Origin: Bacteroidota bacterium
Lineage (GTDB): Bacteria; Bacteroidota; Bacteroidia; Chitinophagales; Saprospiraceae
Direction of reading: 5' to 3'
DNA length: 61,328 nt
Assembly (NCBI GenBank): GCA_003045895.1
Contig: PZPC01000027.1
Span: 1-61,328 of the forward strand
Shown: positions 38,818 through 48,327 of the stretch, one piece after another
Numbering within the stretch: position 1 is the stretch's first letter
Layout of the letters: each line of letters begins with the position of its first letter
Position numbers and translations under genes: made by a program
The notes under the pieces: generated by a model
Told to the model about the DNA's origin: nothing
Databases searched by the model: none
Seen by the model: only the letters and a program-made list of their open reading frames with translations

Positions 38818-41800
38818 TTGACTACCCAACTGCCACATACCCCATCCTTTGACGGTCCGCTGCCCGGCGGTGACCTGGTAGTTGGCAGGTGGTTCCGACG
38901 GCGGGCGGCGGTACTTTTCCTGCGCCCCGGTGCCTGCTGCGCGGAAGGCGTAGCCCTCCGGCTGACCGGCGTCTTCCTCCTCGCTGCAGCTTTCTTCCTG
39001 GCAGGCCCTCCCCTGCCCGCCCAAACCGCGCCCCACCCTGCCTTCCACCAGTACACCACCGACGACGGGCTGGCCAGCTCGGAAACCTACTGTATCATCC
39101 AGGACCGGCAGGGTTACATCTGGATCTCTTCGGACAATGGCGTCAGCCGCTTCGACGGGTACGAATTCCACAATTACGGGCTGAAAGACGGGCTGACGGA
39201 GAACGTCATTTTCGTGCTGCAGCTCGATACCCTGGGACGCGTGTGGATGCAGGCGATGAGCGGCAACCTGTATTACCTGGACGGAGAAACCATCCGCCCG
39301 TATTGGAACAATGGGGTGCTGCAGAACTTCAAAGGCCGGCCAGACGTCAGCAAGGGCTTTATCGTCGAAGGCGCCGGGGAAACGGTGCATATTGCGACCT
39401 TGAAATACGGTGTGATCACCATCGACCGGGACGGGGCCACCACGACCTATCCCCAGGATGATCCCTTTTCCCGGCAGGTCTTTGAAAAAAATGGCAGCGC
39501 GATCAATGGCGGATTTGAAGGGGCCGATCCGGCAACACAAAAAGATTACCAGCAGGAGCTGATCCGACAAAAGCGCAGCAGCCCGGTTTATTTCCACACC
39601 GGGGAAGGCGGCTGGGCGTTTCCGGACTTGTATTATTCCAAAATGGAAGATCAACCGATCGTTGAGGCTTTTCGCTTAGGCGAGGGGAAATATTTCTTCC
39701 AAATGTTCCATGATGTCTGGTTCATCGAAAACGGGCAGGTCCGATGGCAGCGACAGTTTCCCTACGCTATCCTCCATGCCCGCTTGTTGCCAAACGGGCA
39801 ACTGTTTGTCGGGCTCCACCGGCATGAGGGGTTGCGGGTTTATTCCTCCATCGAAGCTTTCCAAACCGACAAAGGAGACAACTGGCTGCCCGGGCAGAGT
39901 GTCAGCTATTTTATGGAAGACCGCGAAGGGGGCCACTGGTTTGCCACCAACGAAAACGGCGTTTTTTATACCCCCGCCGATGCCTTCTTGGTAGATAGCC
40001 GGGAAACGGGCCTGCCGGATGAAAAAGTGACGGCCCTTGCCCTCCAAAATGAAAGGACCGTGTATGTGGGCCTGGGCAACGGAGAAGTCTGGTGCCTTGG
40101 CCCGGAGTCGGAGAGGTGGACCAAACTTCCGGCCGTTGCCGGGCATGGTTTTCTCCAAGACCTCTATTTTGACCAAGAGCGGCAACAGCTTTGGACAGGA
40201 CGCGAAGACCTGGTTTATCTGCAAAAAAACAAATGGACAAGAATTGCCGTCCCCACCGCCCCAGGAACCGAGAACCTCGCTAACCGCATCACCGAAAGCC
40301 CGGACGGCCAACGCCTGTGGATCTGTAATGCGTTCGGATTCAGGAGTATTGAGCTGCCGGAAAAACTGCCCGCCAATGTCCATCGCGGGCCGGGCCAGCG
40401 CACCTATGCCGTCCGGGAAGACTTTAGCGGCCGGGTTTGGGTGGGGCAAAGCAATGGCTTGTACGAATGGAAAGCGGATGCGCTGCACGGCTGCCAAAAC
40501 CTGCACCCGGCCTTTTCCCTGCGGGTAGAAGACATCGTGCTGCTGCCCGACAGCACCCTGGTTGTGGCCACCAAAGGCGGAGGCCTTGTCTTCTGGAAAA
40601 ACGGACAATTTGAACAAATCACCACCGAACAGGGCCTGACGGCCAACATGCTGGAGTGCCTCTACGCGGACAAACAAGGCATCGTCTGGGCCAGCACACT
40701 CAACGGACTGAATCGCATCAGCGGCGGGTGGGGCCAGCGGCAAGTGGAACCCATCACGGTTTTCCACGGATTGCCCGCCAACGAGATCAGCCGCGTCCGA
40801 AGCTGGGGAGAAACCGTTTGGGTGGCGACCAGCAAAGGGCTCGTGCATTTTTCTAACAAACCAACCAACACATTCTCCCCTCAACCCATCCTGGCTTCGG
40901 TGCTGGCCAACAACCATCCGCTCGATCCGGACAAACCCATCGTATTGAAGTGGAATGAGAACAACCTGACGATCGGTTTTTTGGCGCTCAACTACAAAAT
41001 GAAAGGCAAAATCCCCTACCGCTACCGGATGGACGGCGGAGATTGGGCGCAGACGTTGAACCGCTCGCTTAATTTTCCGGCCCTGCCCCCCGGCGAACGC
41101 TCTTTTGAATTGCAGGCACAAAACGAGGACGGCAGCTGGAGCGCGTCTACAAACCTGCACCTGGTTATCCGCCCCCCCTGGTGGGCAAGCTGGTGGGCCA
41201 GGGCAGGGGCTATGGGTACGCTCCTTCTTCTGGGTTTTGCTTTTTACAAGTACCGGACCGGACAATTAAAAAAAGCGCATCAAATTCAACAGCAGATCAG
41301 CGATCTGGAGCGCTCGGCCCTGCAGGCCCATATGAACCCGCATTTCATTTTCAACTGCCTGAACTCCATCCAGAACTTCATCCTGCAAAACGACCCAAAG
41401 GCGGCCATCCTCTACCTGGGTAACTTTGCCAGCCTGGTGCGCAGCATGCTCAACGCGTCGGTAGCCGGCAAAATCCTGCTCACCGAGGAAGTAGATCTGC
41501 TCAACAATTACCTGGCGCTGGAAAAGCTGCGCTTCAAAGACCGCTTTACCTACACGGTGCGGCTGGCGCCCGGGCTGGATGCTTTTGAGGTCAAAATTCC
41601 GCCCCTCCTCGTGCAGCCTTACGTGGAAAACGCCGTGAATCACGGCATTGCCGACAAGGCCAAAGATGGCCACGTGACTGTTTTGTTTACACAAAAAAGA
41701 AGCTACCTTGAGGTGGTGATTGAAGACAACGGCGCCGGTATGCCCGCAGACAATGGCCAGCCGGAAAACGGGAAGGCCCGGAAATCTTTCGGCATGTCCA

Positions 41801-41952
41801 TCACCCGCAACCGGCTGAACCTGCTGTCGGGCAACCAGGAACCCAACACCATAAAATGTACCGCCCGCTACGACGCCCAGGGCCGGGTGGCGGGCACGCA
41901 GGTGGTCATTCAGATTTGGCTGGCGGATGACGGTACCCTCGCTAAAACCTAA
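38818..41952 (+). CDS. LytS-type sensor histidine kinase with a periplasmic Reg_prop/Y_Y_Y sensor
   Basis: The protein has about 1044 residues if started at the TTG at 38818; there is no suitable ATG near the export signal (VALRLTGVFLLAAAFFLAG), so the true start is uncertain. The periplasmic part carries two-component propeller repeats (LASSETYCIIQDRQGYIWIS, ENVIFVLQLDTLGRVWMQ, RVWVGQSNGLYEW, GIVWASTLNGLNR), then a Y_Y_Y domain (about 690-770). One membrane helix lies near 785-805. The cytoplasmic kinase has the LytS core LQAHMNPHFIFNCLNSIQNF with the phospho-accepting His, then LVQPYVENAVNHGI and the ATP-site GAGM. Its partner, the LytTR regulator gene, starts 5 bp downstream. The layout recalls sensors of polysaccharide or envelope signals; the signal is unknown. 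Confidence 0.88.
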   Translation: MTTQLPHTPSFDGPLPGGDLVVGRWFRRRAAVLFLRPGACCAEGVALRLTGVFLLAAAFFLAGPPLPAQTAPHPAFHQYTTDDGLASSETYCIIQDRQGYIWISSDNGVSRFDGYEFHNYGLKDGLTENVIFVLQLDTLGRVWMQAMSGNLYYLDGETIRPYWNNGVLQNFKGRPDVSKGFIVEGAGETVHIATLKYGVITIDRDGATTTYPQDDPFSRQVFEKNGSAINGGFEGADPATQKDYQQELIRQKRSSPVYFHTGEGGWAFPDLYYSKMEDQPIVEAFRLGEGKYFFQMFHDVWFIENGQVRWQRQFPYAILHARLLPNGQLFVGLHRHEGLRVYSSIEAFQTDKGDNWLPGQSVSYFMEDREGGHWFATNENGVFYTPADAFLVDSRETGLPDEKVTALALQNERTVYVGLGNGEVWCLGPESERWTKLPAVAGHGFLQDLYFDQERQQLWTGREDLVYLQKNKWTRIAVPTAPGTENLANRITESPDGQRLWICNAFGFRSIELPEKLPANVHRGPGQRTYAVREDFSGRVWVGQSNGLYEWKADALHGCQNLHPAFSLRVEDIVLLPDSTLVVATKGGGLVFWKNGQFEQITTEQGLTANMLECLYADKQGIVWASTLNGLNRISGGWGQRQVEPITVFHGLPANEISRVRSWGETVWVATSKGLVHFSNKPTNTFSPQPILASVLANNHPLDPDKPIVLKWNENNLTIGFLALNYKMKGKIPYRYRMDGGDWAQTLNRSLNFPALPPGERSFELQAQNEDGSWSASTNLHLVIRPPWWASWWARAGAMGTLLLLGFAFYKYRTGQLKKAHQIQQQISDLERSALQAHMNPHFIFNCLNSIQNFILQNDPKAAILYLGNFASLVRSMLNASVAGKILLTEEVDLLNNYLALEKLRFKDRFTYTVRLAPGLDAFEVKIPPLLVQPYVENAVNHGIADKAKDGHVTVLFTQKRSYLEVVIEDNGAGMPADNGQPENGKARKSFGMSITRNRLNLLSGNQEPNTIKCTARYDAQGRVAGTQVVIQIWLADDGTLAKT

Positions 41953-41956
41953 ACTT

Positions 41957-42706
41957 ATGAAACGAATCGCCATCATCGACGATGAACCCGATGCCCGGCA
42001 AGCCCTGCGGACCTTGCTGACCACCCTCTGCCCGGCCGCTACCATCTGCGGCGAGGCGGATAGCGTGGCGAGCGCTTTTGTGCTCCTGCGCCAGACCCAA
42101 CCCCAGGCCATCCTCCTGGATATCGACCTGGGCGATGGTACCGGCTTCGACCTGCTGGACCAGTTCCCACAGCTCCCTTTTCAGGTGATCTTCACGACGG
42201 CCCACGACGAGTTTTCCCTCAAGGCCTTCCGCTACCACGCCCTGGATTACCTCCTCAAGCCGATCCACCCCGGGGAACTGGCGGAGACCATCGACCGGGT
42301 TCGGGAAGCGCCACCGGCCGACTACCCCACCCGCATCAGCAACCTCCTGGAAAGTACCCGCACGCGCCAACTCAACAAGCTCACCCTGACGACCCAGCAA
42401 GGGATGGTCTTCGTACACATCGACCAGATCGTCCACCTGGAATCCGACGGCAGCTACACCTCCTTCCACCTCCTGAACAACGACCGCCACGTGATCTCGC
42501 ACCCCCTGAAAGCTTTTGAGGATATCCTGCCGGCCGACGATTTTTTCAAGCTCCACCAGTCGCACCTCATCAACCTGGCCCACGTGAAGGCGGTCTTGCG
42601 CGAGGATGGCGGCTATGCCCTCATGGAGGACGGCAGCAAGCTTCCCATCGCCCGGCGGCGGCGGGAGGCGTTTATGGAGGTGCTGCGGGAGCGGTTTCGG
42701 GGATAG
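41957..42706 (+). CDS. LytTR-family response regulator
   Basis: The protein has 249 residues from the ATG at 41957 (MKRIAIIDDEPDARQAL). The receiver domain is at 1-120, with the acidic pair in IIDDEP, the phosphorylation site Asp in AILLDIDLGDGTG, and the Lys in YLLKPIHPGE. The LytTR DNA-binding domain is at about 145-245 (IVHLESDGSYTSFHLLN, FFKLHQSHLINLAHVK). It is the cognate regulator of the adjacent LytS-type kinase. Targets are unknown; the downstream glycoside hydrolase is a candidate by position only. Confidence 0.93.
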   Translation: MKRIAIIDDEPDARQALRTLLTTLCPAATICGEADSVASAFVLLRQTQPQAILLDIDLGDGTGFDLLDQFPQLPFQVIFTTAHDEFSLKAFRYHALDYLLKPIHPGELAETIDRVREAPPADYPTRISNLLESTRTRQLNKLTLTTQQGMVFVHIDQIVHLESDGSYTSFHLLNNDRHVISHPLKAFEDILPADDFFKLHQSHLINLAHVKAVLREDGGYALMEDGSKLPIARRRREAFMEVLRERFRG

Positions 42707-42730
42707 GTTTTTACCAGGGTGGTTTTTCTT

Positions 42731-43073
42731 TTGCCACCAAGGACACTAAGGGCACCAAGGTTTTTTTTGCCACAAAAGCACGAAAGGCACAAAACTTACA
42801 CCAAACATTTTTTGTGGGATTTAGTGCTTTTTGTGCTTTTGTGGCTATCCTTTTTTACCACATAGGGCACGGAGGAGACAAAGTGCACACAGCGAGTTTG
42901 CTATTCCTCTTTGTTTCCTTTGTTAGCTTTGTTCACTTTTTGGTTCTTTTTTTTGCCACCAAGGCGCTAAGGACACCAAGGTTTTTTAGCCACAAAAGCA
43001 CGAAAGGCACAAAACTTACACCAAACATTTTTTGTGGGATTTAGTGTTTTCTGTGCTTTAGTGGCTATTTTAA
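42731..43073. repeat. Composite repeat family R1, copy 3
   Basis: This fills the 401-bp gap between the response regulator gene and the glycoside hydrolase gene. GCCACCAAGGACACTAAGG, AAAAGCACGAAAGGCACAAA and ACATTTTTTGTGGGATTTAG each occur twice (about 42733-42856 and 42955-43072), separated by a diverged version of the ACAAAG...CTTTGTTAGC hairpin. It shares motifs with copies 1 and 2 but differs in arrangement. No gene is present. Confidence 0.75.
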
Positions 43074-43107
43074 ATAAAATGGATAGCCAGACAAAAAAAT
43101 ACCGCCC

Positions 43108-44994
43108 ATGCAACAATCCTACATTTGGCTGCTGCGCCTATCCTTCAGCTTGTTGGCTGGCTTAGGTGTAGCCGCTTTCTTTCCGGCCAACGGCCAACCC
43201 GTTATTGAACTGCAGAATGGCTTTTTCTACCTCGATGGTGAAAAGTTTTTCATCAAAGGCATCGGCTACGAAGGCATATTACCGGGCGCTGCCCCCTGGA
43301 GCCGGACCCTTCCGGAGGCGGTGCTGCGGGCCGACCTGGCGCGCATCGTCGATGGGCATTTCAATACCATCCGCAGCTGGGGTGCGATACCGGAGTCGGA
43401 GTTGGCGATTATAGCCGAATACGGGTTGAAGGTGATCATGGGCATCTGGATCGACCCGGGTGGCGATTTTGGCGACCCGGGCTTTGTCGCCAGCACCTTG
43501 CAACAGGTGGAAGACGTGCTGGCCTATGCCCGCAACTATCCCAACATGATTGCCTACCTCATCATGAATGAGCCCAAGCCGGAGCACATCCAGGCAGCAG
43601 GCTACGCCGCCACGACCGCCCTGTGGCAGGCGGTGATCGGCCGCATCCACGAGCGGCACCCGGGCATTCCGGTCAGCATTTCCAATACCTGTAATGGCAC
43701 CTTTATCGACCCTGAGGTCTTCGATTTTACCGGCTTCAATGCCTATCCGTACAACCCCGTGACCATCAACCACACCCACGGCTACGCGGCCTTCATGGAA
43801 TACGTGGCCCACCTGCGGGTGGATGGCCATCCGCTGGTGGTAACCGAGTACGGGCTGTCGGTTTCGCCTACGGGGTCGGGCAACTGGGGCTACGGCGGCA
43901 ACACCCTGGCCGAACAGACGGCGGGTTTCCAGTTTATGTACCGCGCCTTACTCGACGGTGGAGCGACCGGCTCCTGTGCCTTCATGTATTCCGATGGCTG
44001 GTGGAAAGGGGGCAACGAATATGCCCACGACGACACGGTGGAGGAATGGTTCGGCCTGGTGCGCTACCAAAACCTCGGCGACCAGTACGGGACACCCCGC
44101 CCCGCCTGGTATGCGCTAAAAACCTACCAGTCGGCGATCCTCACGTCGCCCAAGAATGGCGGCATTTACGAAGGTATGCTGCCAGTGGAAATTTTCCTGG
44201 AGGATACCATCGCCTCCTTTGAACTCTTCGCCAATGGCGAACTAATTCGGGAGGTGGCCAATCCGGACCGCTATTTTGCGGAGACCCTGAACCTGCCGGT
44301 GACCACGCTGCAAGACCAACTCCTCACCTTCCGGGGCTACGATGCGGCGGGGCAGCTCGTGAAGGAAGAGGAGCTCACCTGCCTGCTTACGCCCACCCCA
44401 CTGACGCTGCCCGGCCTGGAGATTGGCTATTCGCCATCCGTGCTGACGGGCGGACAGCAGCTCAGCGCGACCTTCGAGCTGTCGCTGCTGCCGCCTTTCA
44501 CCAGCGACGGGGTGCTGGACTACGCCTTTTACCCCCATTATGGTTTCGATTACGGGCAGCCATACATCACCAATTTCAACCCCACGCTGGCCACCTTTAC
44601 CCAGCAGCGCAATTTCTGGGTGGCGGCGGGGATACCCGTGGTCACGTTGGCTGCCGGTTTCGATATCCAGTACCAGAGCTGGAAGAAGCGAATCTACCAG
44701 CAGGTGGTGGTGCCCGTTGGCGACTGGCTGACGGACTTACCACCGGCACCCGACGCGCCCCAGGTGGCCCTCTTTCCCAACCCGACCACCGGCTTGCTGA
44801 CAGTGCAGTGGGCCGGCCGCGACCTGGACACCCTGACCTTGGTCAGCCTGGATGGCACCCTCCGCCGCGTGGTACCCCTCCAACCCGGACAAACGGCCAG
44901 CGAGCTGGATATCAGCGGGCTGGCGAGCGGGCTCTACCTGTTGCAACTGCGCAGCGGACAGGAGAGCTGGGTACAAAAGGTGGTGGTGGAATGA
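43108..44994 (+). CDS. Secreted clan GH-A glycoside hydrolase with a T9SS sorting domain
   Basis: The protein has 628 residues. Signal peptide about 1-29 (ends ANGQ). The TIM barrel covers about 35-340, starting FYLDGEKFFIKGIGYEG. Catalytic acid/base in IMNEPKPEH (NE motif after strand 4) and nucleophile in LVVTEYGLS after strand 7, the arrangement of clan GH-A families such as GH2 or GH5. A beta-sandwich region follows, then the T9SS type A sorting domain (LFPNPTTGLLTVQW to the end VQKVVVE). It is exported to the cell surface or medium and probably cleaves a beta-linked polysaccharide; the substrate cannot be read from the sequence. It follows the LytS/LytTR pair across R1 repeats. Confidence 0.85.
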   Translation: MQQSYIWLLRLSFSLLAGLGVAAFFPANGQPVIELQNGFFYLDGEKFFIKGIGYEGILPGAAPWSRTLPEAVLRADLARIVDGHFNTIRSWGAIPESELAIIAEYGLKVIMGIWIDPGGDFGDPGFVASTLQQVEDVLAYARNYPNMIAYLIMNEPKPEHIQAAGYAATTALWQAVIGRIHERHPGIPVSISNTCNGTFIDPEVFDFTGFNAYPYNPVTINHTHGYAAFMEYVAHLRVDGHPLVVTEYGLSVSPTGSGNWGYGGNTLAEQTAGFQFMYRALLDGGATGSCAFMYSDGWWKGGNEYAHDDTVEEWFGLVRYQNLGDQYGTPRPAWYALKTYQSAILTSPKNGGIYEGMLPVEIFLEDTIASFELFANGELIREVANPDRYFAETLNLPVTTLQDQLLTFRGYDAAGQLVKEEELTCLLTPTPLTLPGLEIGYSPSVLTGGQQLSATFELSLLPPFTSDGVLDYAFYPHYGFDYGQPYITNFNPTLATFTQQRNFWVAAGIPVVTLAAGFDIQYQSWKKRIYQQVVVPVGDWLTDLPPAPDAPQVALFPNPTTGLLTVQWAGRDLDTLTLVSLDGTLRRVVPLQPGQTASELDISGLASGLYLLQLRSGQESWVQKVVVE

Positions 44995-45018
44995 TGGCTG
45001 GGCGGGTTTTCTTCTTAC

Positions 45019-45178
45019 AGGGCTTTCTCCTAAAAGTAAAATCCACTCAAAAAGACAAAAATCCCTAAAATTTACCCCGACCCTAAAGGGAGTTTTAGCA
45101 ATTTTTGCCTTTTCTTACCCCGACCCTAAAGGCAAAAAAAGGCGATAATTGCTAAAACGGTTTTTAAGAGAAAGCCCT
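45019..45178. mobile_element. MITE-like palindromic element, repeat family R2, copy 1
   Basis: A 160-bp element with perfect 11-bp terminal inverted repeats AGGGCTTTCTC (45019-45029) / GAGAAAGCCCT (45168-45178). Inside, AGTTTTAGCAATT pairs with AATTGCTAAAAC, and ACCCCGACCCTAAAGG occurs twice. It codes for nothing and could fold into a long hairpin. No certain target-site duplication was found. A partial second copy is at 56249-56345. Confidence 0.65.
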
Positions 45179-45258
45179 TATTCTAAATAGGTATAGCCCG
45201 TTTTTTCACTCAGAGATACTATCTTAGCTGCGCTTATTCATCAAATAACCTCTCCAGA

Positions 45259-46767
45259 ATGAAACTACGATTTAACCGCTTCCTCTTCCTGCTCGCGCTC
45301 CCCTGCCTGCTACTGCCCGCGCTGCGGGCCCAGGACGCGGCCCAGTTTCGCCAGGCCGCCCAGCAGGCGCTGACCGCCTACCAGGTGCCGGGCTTTGCCG
45401 TGGGCATCATCAAAGACGGACAGGTGGTGTTGCACGAAGGCTTCGGCACCCGCACGGCCGGTAAAGAAGAGCCCGTGGATGGCGGCACCCTCTTTGCCAT
45501 CGCCTCCAACACCAAGGCGTTCATTGCCACTACCCTGGCGCAGTTGCACACCGAAGGCAAGGTGAACCTGGACGGATTCGTGCGCGACTACCTTCCCTAC
45601 TTCCAGCTCTACGATGAATACGTGTCGGCCCACCTGACGGTGCGCGACCTGCTCTGCCACCGGGCGGGCCTGGGCACCTTCAGCGGCGACGCCATCTGGT
45701 ACAAAAACGAGCAGACCCCCGAAGAGATCATCCGCGAGATCAGGTACCTGCCGCAAGCCTACGAATTCCGGGCGGGCTACGGCTACTCCAACCTCATGTT
45801 CATTACCGCCGGCGAAGTGATTCGCGCCGTGACGGGCCAAAGCTGGGACCAGTACGTGCGCACCCACTACCTGGATCCGCTGGGCATGACGCGCACCCAA
45901 ACGTCGGCAAAAAACCTTGGCAGCATGGCCAACGTAGCGACGCCCCACCTGACGCGCGCCAACAACCAACCCCTGGACTTCGTCAACTGGGATGCTTCGG
46001 GAGCCGCCGGGGGCGTCATCTCCAGCGTCGATGATATGCTGCGCTGGCTGCGGGCGCAAATCCAATTCGGACAGGTCGACGGGCAGGTCATCTTTCCGGA
46101 AGCCGTCCACGACCTCACCTGGAAACCCTACAACGCGATCGGCAACAGCCAAAACTTCACCAGCGCCGGCCTGGGCTGGTTCCTGGGTACCTTGGAAGGG
46201 CAGCGCATCGTCAGCCACAGCGGTGGCTACGACGGCATGTACTCCCAGGTGAAAATGATCCCCGAGCTGGGCATCGGCGTGGTGGTGCTGACCAACAGCA
46301 TGACCGGCCTCTCCGCCGCCCTGACCAACTACATCGTCGACGCCTACCTCGGCCGCCCCACCGACGGCTGGTTGAAAAATGCCGTAGCCCGCGAGCAAAA
46401 GGCCCAGGAAGCCTGGCGCACCCGCCGCACGGAACACGAAAAGGCCCGGGTGACGGGCACCAAGCCTTCGCTGCTGCCCGCAGCCTACGCGGGCGCCTAC
46501 CACGATCCCCTCTTCGGCCCCATCAAAGTGACGGAAGCGCCGGACGGTCTGCGCCTCGTTTTCCCCGAAGCGCCCCAGCTCAACGCCCGCCTGACGCACT
46601 GGCACTACGACACCTACCGCATCAACTGGGACAACACCCACGCCTGGTTCGACTTCGGCACCGTGCAATTCCTCCTCGACAACAACCGCCGGGTGACGGG
46701 CCTGCAATTCGACGTGCCCAATGACGATATCTTTTTTGAGGAGATTCATGCGGTGCGGGAGGAATAG
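45259..46767 (+). CDS. Secreted serine hydrolase, class C beta-lactamase family
   Basis: The protein has 502 residues. Signal peptide about 1-24 (ends ALRAQ). The beta-lactamase-fold domain covers about 28-370: SNTK is the SxxK nucleophile motif, YGYSNL the YxN motif, and SHSGGYDGMYS the third motif, in which HSG replaces KTG. The C-terminal 120 residues resemble a DUF3471-like accessory beta domain (YAGAYHDPLFGPIKV). Such proteins are usually esterases or D-amino-acid peptidases rather than true beta-lactamases. It acts in the periplasm or outside. It is transcribed alone, just after the R2 element. Confidence 0.9.
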   Translation: MKLRFNRFLFLLALPCLLLPALRAQDAAQFRQAAQQALTAYQVPGFAVGIIKDGQVVLHEGFGTRTAGKEEPVDGGTLFAIASNTKAFIATTLAQLHTEGKVNLDGFVRDYLPYFQLYDEYVSAHLTVRDLLCHRAGLGTFSGDAIWYKNEQTPEEIIREIRYLPQAYEFRAGYGYSNLMFITAGEVIRAVTGQSWDQYVRTHYLDPLGMTRTQTSAKNLGSMANVATPHLTRANNQPLDFVNWDASGAAGGVISSVDDMLRWLRAQIQFGQVDGQVIFPEAVHDLTWKPYNAIGNSQNFTSAGLGWFLGTLEGQRIVSHSGGYDGMYSQVKMIPELGIGVVVLTNSMTGLSAALTNYIVDAYLGRPTDGWLKNAVAREQKAQEAWRTRRTEHEKARVTGTKPSLLPAAYAGAYHDPLFGPIKVTEAPDGLRLVFPEAPQLNARLTHWHYDTYRINWDNTHAWFDFGTVQFLLDNNRRVTGLQFDVPNDDIFFEEIHAVREE

Positions 46768-46835
46768 GTTGGGGTTGAATTGGGTTGGGCGAGCAGCTGA
46801 AACAAGCGTATAACCATCATACTAAAAACCACCTT

Positions 46836-48290
46836 ATGAAATCCAAAAAATCCACCTCCCGGCGGGAGTTTATCAGAGCTGGGGCCCTTGCCTCCTCGTT
46901 TTTTATTGTACCCCGACACGTATTGGGCGGGGTGGGTTATACGGCTCCCAGCGACCAGCTGGTGCTCGCTGCTATTGGCGCCGGTGGCAAAGGGCGGTCG
47001 GATATTTTGCACGCTTCCGTCAATGGCCGGGAGCGGGTGGTCGCCCTCTGTGACGTCGATTTTTCGGGTTCAGCCGCCGCCTCGGTGAAACAGTTTCCGG
47101 ACGCAAAATTGTACGCTGATTTCCGGGTGATGCTGGAGCAGGAAAAAGACATTGATGCCGTGACGATCTCTACGCCAGATCACGTGCACGGGCCCGCAGC
47201 GGCCTTTGCCATGGCGCGTGGCAAGCACGTGTACGTACAAAAGCCCCTGACCCATAATATTCGCGAAGCACGCTTGCTGACGGAGATGGCCCGCACCCAG
47301 AAGGTAGTGACCCAGATGGGCAACCAGGGGGCCTCGAACCCGCTGTTGCAGTTGGTACAGCAGTGGGTAGACAGCGGCCAAATCGGCAAAATATCGAAGG
47401 TGCAAGTATGGACCAACCGTCCGGTGTGGCCACAAGGCATTGCGATGGCGGCACCGGATGCCAGTCAGAAACCAGCGGACTTGAACTGGGATTTGTGGCT
47501 GGGGCCAGTGCCCGAACGCCCTTACACCCCCAACCTGCACCCCTTCAACTGGCGCGGCTGGTGGGACTACGGCACTGGCGCCCTGGGCGACATGGGCTGC
47601 CACCTGATCGATATTCCCTTCCGGACGCTGGGCCTTAAATACCCCACCTCCGCCGAGTGTAGCATTGGGGCCATCTATTCCCGGATGTGGAACGCCGACT
47701 ACTATCCGGAGGGTTGCCCGGTCTCTTCCTTTGTGACCCTCCAATTTGGCGTGACGGAAAAGAGCCAGTCGCCCATCGAATTGACCTGGAGCGACGGCGG
47801 CATCCGCCCCTCCCACCCGGACCTCATTCCTGCCGACGACGACATGGGTGGCCCGGGGAGTGAAAACGGCGTACTCCTCATTGGTGAGAAGGGGATCATT
47901 GCGACCAATGTCAACGACAGCTCGCCGCTGATGCCCAAGCTTTACCTTAACGATGGCACCGTAGTGATAGGCCCACAAACGGAAGACAACCTGGAACCCG
48001 AATACGGCCACCACCGCCAGTGGGTAGATGCCTGCAAGACGGGCTTTGGCAGCAAGGAACACCAGGCCCTCACCTCTTCCTTCGACTATGCCGGTCCCAT
48101 GACGGAAACAGTATTGATGGGCAACCTCGCCATCCGCAGCTACCTCCTGCGTCGCGAAAATGCCGCAGGCGACATGGATTTTTACGCCCGCAAAAAGCTC
48201 CTTTGGGACGGCGAAAATATGCGGATTACCAATCTGGCGGAAGCGAATCAGTTTGTGGGGCGGCAGTATCGGGCGGGTTGGGAGATGTGA
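46836..48290 (+). CDS. Tat-exported Gfo/Idh/MocA-family oxidoreductase
   Basis: The protein has 484 residues from the ATG at 46836 (MKSKKSTSRREFIRAGALAS); the twin-arginine SRREFIRAG marks Tat export with cofactor already bound. The NAD(P)-binding start is LAAIGAGGKGRSDIL; the EKP-type motif appears as YVQKPLTHNIREA. The long C-terminal domain fits secreted family members that act on sugars or glycans (for example glycosidase-like GH109 relatives). The substrate is unknown. It follows the secreted serine hydrolase gene by 68 bp and may be co-expressed with it. Confidence 0.88.
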   Translation: MKSKKSTSRREFIRAGALASSFFIVPRHVLGGVGYTAPSDQLVLAAIGAGGKGRSDILHASVNGRERVVALCDVDFSGSAAASVKQFPDAKLYADFRVMLEQEKDIDAVTISTPDHVHGPAAAFAMARGKHVYVQKPLTHNIREARLLTEMARTQKVVTQMGNQGASNPLLQLVQQWVDSGQIGKISKVQVWTNRPVWPQGIAMAAPDASQKPADLNWDLWLGPVPERPYTPNLHPFNWRGWWDYGTGALGDMGCHLIDIPFRTLGLKYPTSAECSIGAIYSRMWNADYYPEGCPVSSFVTLQFGVTEKSQSPIELTWSDGGIRPSHPDLIPADDDMGGPGSENGVLLIGEKGIIATNVNDSSPLMPKLYLNDGTVVIGPQTEDNLEPEYGHHRQWVDACKTGFGSKEHQALTSSFDYAGPMTETVLMGNLAIRSYLLRRENAAGDMDFYARKKLLWDGENMRITNLAEANQFVGRQYRAGWEM

Positions 48291-48327
48291 GGCTATTGCA
48301 ATTAAAAAAGAAAACAAATACGCTTCC

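Noticed and set aside
39676-41265. Minus-strand frame of 529 codons across the sensor kinase
   Set aside because: Shadow of a GC-rich gene with strong domain evidence.
45310-46749. Minus-strand frame of 479 codons across the serine hydrolase
   Set aside because: Shadow; the hydrolase on the plus strand has all catalytic motifs.
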